Shown: piece by piece, positions 50,848 to 55,588 of the stretch
Layout of the letters: each line of letters begins with the position of its first letter
Position numbering within the stretch: position 1 is the first letter of the stretch
Assembly: GCA_031549885.1 (NCBI GenBank)
Contig: JAVBPD010000054.1
Span: 1 to 55,588 of the forward strand
DNA length: 55,588 nucleotides
Direction of reading: 5' to 3'
Source: WQUF01 sp031549885
GTDB taxonomy: Bacteria; Bacillota; Clostridia; Clostridiales; Clostridiaceae
Program-made: the position numbers and the translations under genes
The notes under the pieces: generated by a model
The model's database searches: none
What the model saw: only the letters and a program-made list of their open reading frames with translations
Told to the model about the DNA's origin: nothing

Positions 50848-52221
50848 CTATATTAATTCAAATCTAGCATTAAAAAATCTAAGCATAGGAGGTTCATATA
50901 CAAACCTTAATCCCCTTATTGTATTTCTTTTTTTATAAAGCTCTATAACTGCATTAGCTACTATATCTAAATGAGCATAAGTATAAACTCTTCTTGGAAT
51001 GGTAAGGCGCACAAGCTCCAATTTTGGATGATGATTTTCTCCAGTATTTTTATCGCGTCCAGCAGATACAATACCTCTTTCCATAGATCTTACCCCTGAT
51101 TCAATATAAAGATGAGCTGCTAGGCTCTGAGCTGGAAATTCATCTTGGGTTAAGTGAGAGAGAAATCTTTTAGCATCTAAAAATACTGCATGACCTCCAA
51201 CTGGCTCAACAATAGGAACGCCTGCTTCTAAAAGTTTATCTCCAAGATATGCCACTTGTTCAACTCTATGCTGAATATATTCAAACCTAACACTTTCCTT
51301 TATTCCAATAGCCATAGCTTCCATATCGCGCCCAGCCATACCTCCATATGAAGGCATTCCTTCAAAAACTACTACCATTTCTCTAGCCCTTGTATAAATA
51401 TCATCATCATTCATAGCAAGGAATCCACCTATATTTACAAGGCAATCCTTTTTACCGCTCATAGTAGCTCCATCAGCATAGCTAAACATTTCTTTAACTA
51501 TATCTTTTATAGTAGTGTCTTTAAATTCCGGCTCTCTCATCTTTATAAAGTAAGCATTTTCAACACATCTAGTAGCATCATAGAAAATTTTAATTCCATA
51601 TTTATCTGCAATTTTCCTTACATCTCTCATATTTGCAATGGAAACAGGTTGCCCCCCAGCTAAATTAACTGTAACTGCAAGACAAATATATGGAATTTTA
51701 TCAGCTCTAACTTCATCAATAAGCGCTTGTAATTTATTTATATCTATATTTCCTTTAAAAGGAATATTTATTGCAGAATCATGGGCTTCGTTGCAAATAA
51801 TATCTCTAAACGTTGCACCATTTGCTTCCTGATGATATCTTGTGGTAGTAAAATACATATTTCCTGGTACGTAATCACCAGGTTTAATCAAAAGGCGAGA
51901 GAGAATATTCTCAGCACCTCTACCTTGGTGTGTAGGTATTACATGCTTAAAGCCATAATATTCTTTAATTGTTTCCTCAAGGTGAAGCCAATTTCTGCTA
52001 CCTGCATAAGCTTCATCTCCAATCATAATTCCAGCCCATTGCTTATCGCTCATAGCATTGGTTCCACTATCAGTTAAAAGATCAATATAGCAATCTTCAG
52101 ATTTTAGAAGAAAAGTGTTATAACCTGCAGCCTTTATCTCACTTTCACGCTCTTCCTTAGTTAAAAAATTTGGTACTTCAACAACCTTAATTCTAAAAGG
52201 TTCTGCTGGATAGTTTTTCAT
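50848..52221 (-). CDS. tpl: Tyrosine phenol-lyase
   Basis: 457 aa from ATG 52221 (MKNYPAEPFRIK), behind AGGAGG; the longer frame has no site. It closely follows Citrobacter TPL: DLLTDSGTNAMSDKQWAG, THQGRGAEN, FYDATRCVENAYF, SGKKDCLVNIGG (PLP Lys) and SMERGIVSAGR with the Arg that binds the tyrosine ring side. It splits tyrosine into phenol, pyruvate and ammonia. Together with tnaA (28006) the cell should ferment two aromatic amino acids. A monocistron with its own terminator. No TyrR site was recognised. Confidence 0.96.
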   Translation of the reverse strand: MKNYPAEPFRIKVVEVPNFLTKEERESEIKAAGYNTFLLKSEDCYIDLLTDSGTNAMSDKQWAGIMIGDEAYAGSRNWLHLEETIKEYYGFKHVIPTHQGRGAENILSRLLIKPGDYVPGNMYFTTTRYHQEANGATFRDIICNEAHDSAINIPFKGNIDINKLQALIDEVRADKIPYICLAVTVNLAGGQPVSIANMRDVRKIADKYGIKIFYDATRCVENAYFIKMREPEFKDTTIKDIVKEMFSYADGATMSGKKDCLVNIGGFLAMNDDDIYTRAREMVVVFEGMPSYGGMAGRDMEAMAIGIKESVRFEYIQHRVEQVAYLGDKLLEAGVPIVEPVGGHAVFLDAKRFLSHLTQDEFPAQSLAAHLYIESGVRSMERGIVSAGRDKNTGENHHPKLELVRLTIPRRVYTYAHLDIVANAVIELYKKRNTIRGLRFVYEPPMLRFFNARFELI

Positions 52222-52339
52222 AAAAATCCTCCTATAATTCAATATTGTGTAATCAATTACAGTTATAATATACCTCATATAAATTGTAAGTTAAAGCATT
52301 TAAAATAATTATTATTTGAATGCGTCTAAAATTTTGCAA

Positions 52340-52369
52340 ATATGCTTAAATAATTTCAAAGAAGCATAT
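52340..52369. repeat. Hairpin in the tpl / unknown-gene divergent region
   Basis: ATATGCTT (52340-52347) and AAGCATAT (52362-52369) are a perfect eight-base inverted repeat with a 14-base spacer, between two divergent starts. It might be an operator for either gene. Confidence 0.45.
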
Positions 52370-52406
52370 CTTATTATAAATTAATTTATTTAACTTGAGG
52401 TTTTAG

Positions 52407-53234
52407 ATGTCTACAGAGTATTATTCAAACGAAAGATACCACCGTTCATCCAAAAAAAATACATTAAAAAATCCATACTCATATTCAAATTTATATAATA
52501 AAAACTCTCCTTTAAATATAAATAATTCCAGAGCAGTGCCATTTATATACTATGATATACTACAAGAAGCTTCTAATATGAATGGGTTCACAGGTGGATG
52601 TGGAAGCATTGGTTATTCAAATTTCCCATATGTTTTTGCATATAGGTTATTTACTGATGAGGTTAAAAATCACATGAGTTTAGATAAATATATTGATTTA
52701 CACAAAGGCATTGGTCATATAAATCTTTTAAATGTTCAAGCTATAGAAAATGTTGGAACGAACATAGTTAACGAAATGAACTACATGATTGAAGTTGAAG
52801 TAATTACAGGAAAAGAAAAAAATAAAAATACCGAAAACCACGAAAATATAAGCTATTTTGGGTATTATTATGGTATATTTACAGTGATTTTTACCAAGGA
52901 ATCATGGAAAATAAGTAAAATTTCCTATAAACCTGAGGATTTTCTTTGTGCACCTTATCATTCTTGGAATTATGATGGAAAACTTATTGTAGATATTGTT
53001 TATAAAAATGACTTAGAAATTATACAAAAAATAGAGAGAATACAATATGAAAATTCATTGGTAAAAATATATGGCTCCGGCTATGGATCTCAATATAGGT
53101 TTGATTTTGTTAGGCTTACCAATGGATACGATATACTTATAAACGAATTTAAAATGGAAAATGAAGAATGGATAGCTTGTAATATTTTAAATGATAAGTG
53201 GTTATATTTAAAATTAACGAATATTATACCATAA
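52407..53234 (+). CDS. Protein of unknown function
   Basis: 275 aa, no signal peptide or membrane segment. The first ~45 residues are Ser/Asn/Tyr-rich and low in complexity. The remainder has alternating strands and aromatic residues (YFGYYYGIFTVIFTKESWKIS, PYHSWNYDGKLIVDIVYKN, GYGSQYRFDFVRL). The ATG follows TTGAGG. I do not recognise a domain. It looks monocistronic. Confidence 0.6.
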   Translation: MSTEYYSNERYHRSSKKNTLKNPYSYSNLYNKNSPLNINNSRAVPFIYYDILQEASNMNGFTGGCGSIGYSNFPYVFAYRLFTDEVKNHMSLDKYIDLHKGIGHINLLNVQAIENVGTNIVNEMNYMIEVEVITGKEKNKNTENHENISYFGYYYGIFTVIFTKESWKISKISYKPEDFLCAPYHSWNYDGKLIVDIVYKNDLEIIQKIERIQYENSLVKIYGSGYGSQYRFDFVRLTNGYDILINEFKMENEEWIACNILNDKWLYLKLTNIIP

Positions 53235-53310
53235 ATTATTTTTATTTTTATATTGATATGCCTCTACTATGTTATAATTAATATACAAATACTTTAAGGA
53301 GGTATCTATT

Positions 53311-54075
53311 ATGAAATTACAAGATAAAGTTGCTATTGTAACAGGTGCAAGTTCTGGTATGGGTAGAGAGATTTCCTTAAAATTTGCAGAAGAAGGTGCA
53401 AAGGTTCTTGCTGTAGCTCGACGTATTGACAGATTAAATGCTTTAGCAGATGATGCTAAAAGCTTTCAAGGTGAAATCATACCATTTGCTGCTGATGTAT
53501 CTGATGAAAAGCAAATTGAAAGCATGATTGATGAAGCTTGCAGGTTATTTGGAAAATTAGATATACTTGTGAATAATGCTGGCATTATGGATGATATGAG
53601 TTCAGTTTTAGAAACAGATTACAAAATGTTTGATAGGGTAATGAAAATCAACGTTTATGGTCCTTTCATGGCTATGAAGAAAGCTATGGATATATTTTTA
53701 AAACAAAACGAAGGTGTAATAATAAATACTGCTTCAGTTGGTGGTCTCTATGGCTGTCGCGCCGGAGCAGCTTATACCGCTTCTAAACATGCCATTGTTG
53801 GTCTAACCAAAAATACAGCTTTTATGTATGCAAATCAAAATATAAGATGTAATGCAATTTGTCCAGGTGCTGTTGAAACAGAAATAGGATCTGGAGAATT
53901 TATGAAAAATATAAATCAAACTGGTATGGCTCGTGCTAATGCTGGAATGTCATCAAATCCAAGATCAGGTAAGCCTTCTGAAATTGCCAATGTAGCAGTA
54001 TTTCTTGCAAGTAGCGATTCTAGTTTTATAAATGGACAATGCATTGTTGTAGACGGCGGTTGGACTGCTTATTAA
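53311..54075 (+). CDS. Short-chain dehydrogenase/reductase
   Basis: 254 aa, classical SDR length. The N-terminal TGASSGMG cofactor loop, NNAG, the catalytic Ser in NTASVGG and YTASKHA (YxxxK) are all present. VARRID after the second strand suggests NADP(H) preference, since an Arg pair is there. Substrate unknown; FabG/3-alpha-hydroxysteroid-like relatives are possible. AAGGAGG precedes the ATG. Confidence 0.95.
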   Translation: MKLQDKVAIVTGASSGMGREISLKFAEEGAKVLAVARRIDRLNALADDAKSFQGEIIPFAADVSDEKQIESMIDEACRLFGKLDILVNNAGIMDDMSSVLETDYKMFDRVMKINVYGPFMAMKKAMDIFLKQNEGVIINTASVGGLYGCRAGAAYTASKHAIVGLTKNTAFMYANQNIRCNAICPGAVETEIGSGEFMKNINQTGMARANAGMSSNPRSGKPSEIANVAVFLASSDSSFINGQCIVVDGGWTAY

Positions 54076-54089
54076 ACATAATAATATTT

Positions 54090-54118
54090 GGCCCACATCT
54101 AGATAACAGATGTGGGCC
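54090..54118. terminator. Terminator-like hairpin after the SDR gene
   Basis: GGCCCACATCT (54090-54100) and AGATGTGGGCC (54108-54118) form a perfect 11-base stem. The following T run is weak on both strands, but it lies between convergent genes. Confidence 0.75.
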
Positions 54119-54152
54119 ACCATTTAATAATTAGTTTATAGTCTTATTTTGG

Positions 54153-55325
54153 TTAAATTATCCAAACAGGAACAATTAAATTATTGCTATCAAATGCAGA
54201 AAGCTTGTCGCTTGTGCATAAAACTGCTCCTGTACCACGTATAAGTGGAGATTTTTCAATGACACCAAACACTTTAGTAAGCTTTACTCCTGGGGTGGCT
54301 GTTTTTTTTATTTCCATAGGATAGAGTTTACCATCCCCTTCCATAATGATATCTATTTCCTTTGTATCTTTATCTCTATAATAGTAAATAAATGGTTCAA
54401 TCCCACTGTTATAATAACTTTTAATTATCTCAGAAACAACATAATTTTCAAAGATAGCTCCACTCATAGCGCCATTCATAAGTGTTTCACTATTACTCCA
54501 CTTAGCAAGATATGATACAAGCCCTGTATCATAAAAATATAGTTTTGGCTTTGAAATTGTTCGTTTTAATACATTATTTGAATAAGGATGTAAATAGAAG
54601 ATTATTCCTAATGTTTCTAAAATATTCAGCCAATTTTTTGTTTTTGCTTGATCTATATCAGCAGCATCAGCAATGGTTTTGTAATTAACCATCTCACCGC
54701 ATAATGCTGCTGTACAAGTTATGAATTTCATAAACTTTAAAGAATCTATTGTTCCAGAAAGCTCTTTCACATCACGGTCAATATAAGTACTGATATAACT
54801 GCTATAGATTGATCTTCTATCTGTGTACTGACCACTAATAAAAGCAGGCATTCCACCATTAAAAATTCCCTCAAACAGCTTAGGAGTATCTACTGATTTG
54901 ATTTGTTTACTTCTTAATAAAAGAGAATCAATATTAAGTTTAAATGGTTTAGTTGGTATACCATTAATTTCTGATTGAGACATAGGTGACATATTCAAAA
55001 GGCAAACACGGCCAGCAAGAGATTCCTGCACACCTTTCATTAGTTTAAAGATTTGTGAACCAGTGAGCCAAAAATCACCAGGAATATGGGTTTTGTCAAT
55101 TAATATTTTTATATATGGAAAAAGCTCAGGAGCATATTGCACTTCATCTATAAAAACAGGTGGCTTGTGGATTTGAAAAAACATCTTTGGGTCATTTTTT
55201 GCCATATCACGTTCAGTTAAATCATCAAGTGTCACATAATCACGTTTAATGTTTTCCTCATCCATTAATTTTTTTAGCATTGTTGTCTTACAGAATAATA
55301 CCGTAAAGCCCATGCTTTCAAGCAT
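54153..55325 (-). pseudogene. AAA_14/DUF4143 ATPase with a lost P-loop and N-terminus
   Basis: The frame is open for 390 codons. Walker B (PPVFIDEVQY), sensor 1 (FWLTGSQ) and the whole DUF4143 C-terminal domain are intact. Where relatives have GPRQVGKTT, this protein reads FTVLFCKTTML: the Gly-rich loop is missing, apparently a small deletion. The frame continues upstream for 13 more codons (QRSQIPYIPM) to a stop, without a normal start codon. ATP binding is therefore unlikely. Family members are ATPases of unknown role, often from mobile regions. Either a pseudogene or a repurposed protein. Confidence 0.7.
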
Positions 55326-55588
55326 TGGAATATAAGGTATTTGGCTTCTTTGAAGACACTTTTAAACAACAATTTGCTTTTATATGCTATATTGTACTTA
55401 ATCCAATTTTTTTAATTGGCAACAAGAAAAAGTTGTAAAAACGACCATTGAAAAGTGAACAAAGTATGAGGTTTTAGAAGTCAAACATCTTCTAAGTAAA
55501 ACTTTGTGTGTAAGTCCAGTTTAAGACTATAAACTAAACTGTATGGCTTGATAAAAGAGCCATAGCCTAAGCTGCTATATGCACTGGC
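55326..55588. other. Hairpin-rich non-coding segment at the window end
   Basis: No gene. Three consecutive perfect seven-base stems: TTAGAAG/CTTCTAA (55474-55495), CAGTTTA/TAAACTG (55517-55541) and TATGGCT/AGCCATA (55542-55564), with loops of 8, 11 and 9 bases. Base content becomes more mixed than its flanks. It could be the beginning of a structured RNA (mobile-element RNA or intron) that continues past the window. I cannot name a class. Confidence 0.4.

Noticed and set aside
1..55588. CRISPR arrays and tRNA or rRNA genes
   Set aside because: No regularly spaced repeat series, and no cloverleaf with TTCGA-type arm outside coding regions was noticed.

Overview
The window is AT-rich with strong AAGGAGG-type ribosome sites, T-box leaders, tight polycistrons and a protein set typical of Clostridium-like Firmicutes (IreB-RuvX-DUF1292 behind alaS, BMP-family nucleoside uptake, tryptophanase and tyrosine phenol-lyase, corrinoid methyl transfer). 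The sequence alone does not fix the species. No rRNA, tRNA or CRISPR array was seen.

Layout. 0-6.7 kb: a TnpB gene cut by the window start, a histidine phosphatase/HD fusion, a GNAT remnant, a two-gene ParB-like unit, a structured intergenic region, a permuted NlpC/P60-like protein, a DUF2935 protein and an MFS transporter. 7.1-9.6 kb: a complete three-component corrinoid methyltransferase operon (UroD-type methyltransferase, corrinoid protein, pterin-type methyltransferase). 9.6-18.2 kb: a LacI-regulated nucleoside uptake and salvage operon (lacI, ribokinase-like gene, ABC ATPase, two permeases, a stand-alone MgsA/RarA C-terminal protein, deoD, BMP lipoprotein, cdd). 18.3-20.0 kb: a secreted DUF3472-like protein.

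20.3-26.85 kb holds the most notable locus: a three-gene operon (976-aa helical-repeat protein, 579-aa SWIM zinc-finger protein, 494-aa retron-type reverse transcriptase). It is followed immediately by a compact non-coding unit with a candidate promoter, a 5' arm, a short hairpin, a long hairpin, a matching 3' arm and an intrinsic terminator. This reads as a retron (gene content as in the group I recall as type XIII) whose msr-msd RNA lies downstream of the RT and may have its own promoter.

26.9-36 kb: amidase, tnaA, a ParB-like gene, a small membrane protein, a UDP-galactopyranose-mutase-like flavoprotein, a T-box controlled TGS-less thrS and a DUF4367-like protein. 36-37.2 kb: a RelB/YoeB toxin-antitoxin pair overlapping a metallo-beta-lactamase-fold hydrolase. 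37.2-45.1 kb: a five-gene cluster (SWIM, HEAT, MoxR AAA+, DUF5682, VWA) with the content of E. coli yehLMPQ; its function is unknown. 45.2-50.7 kb: housekeeping genes (DUF1292, ruvX, ireB, T-box alaS, AI-2E permease, PRC barrel). 50.8-55.6 kb: tyrosine phenol-lyase, an unknown protein, an SDR oxidoreductase, a decayed DUF4143 ATPase and an unexplained hairpin-rich segment at the window end.
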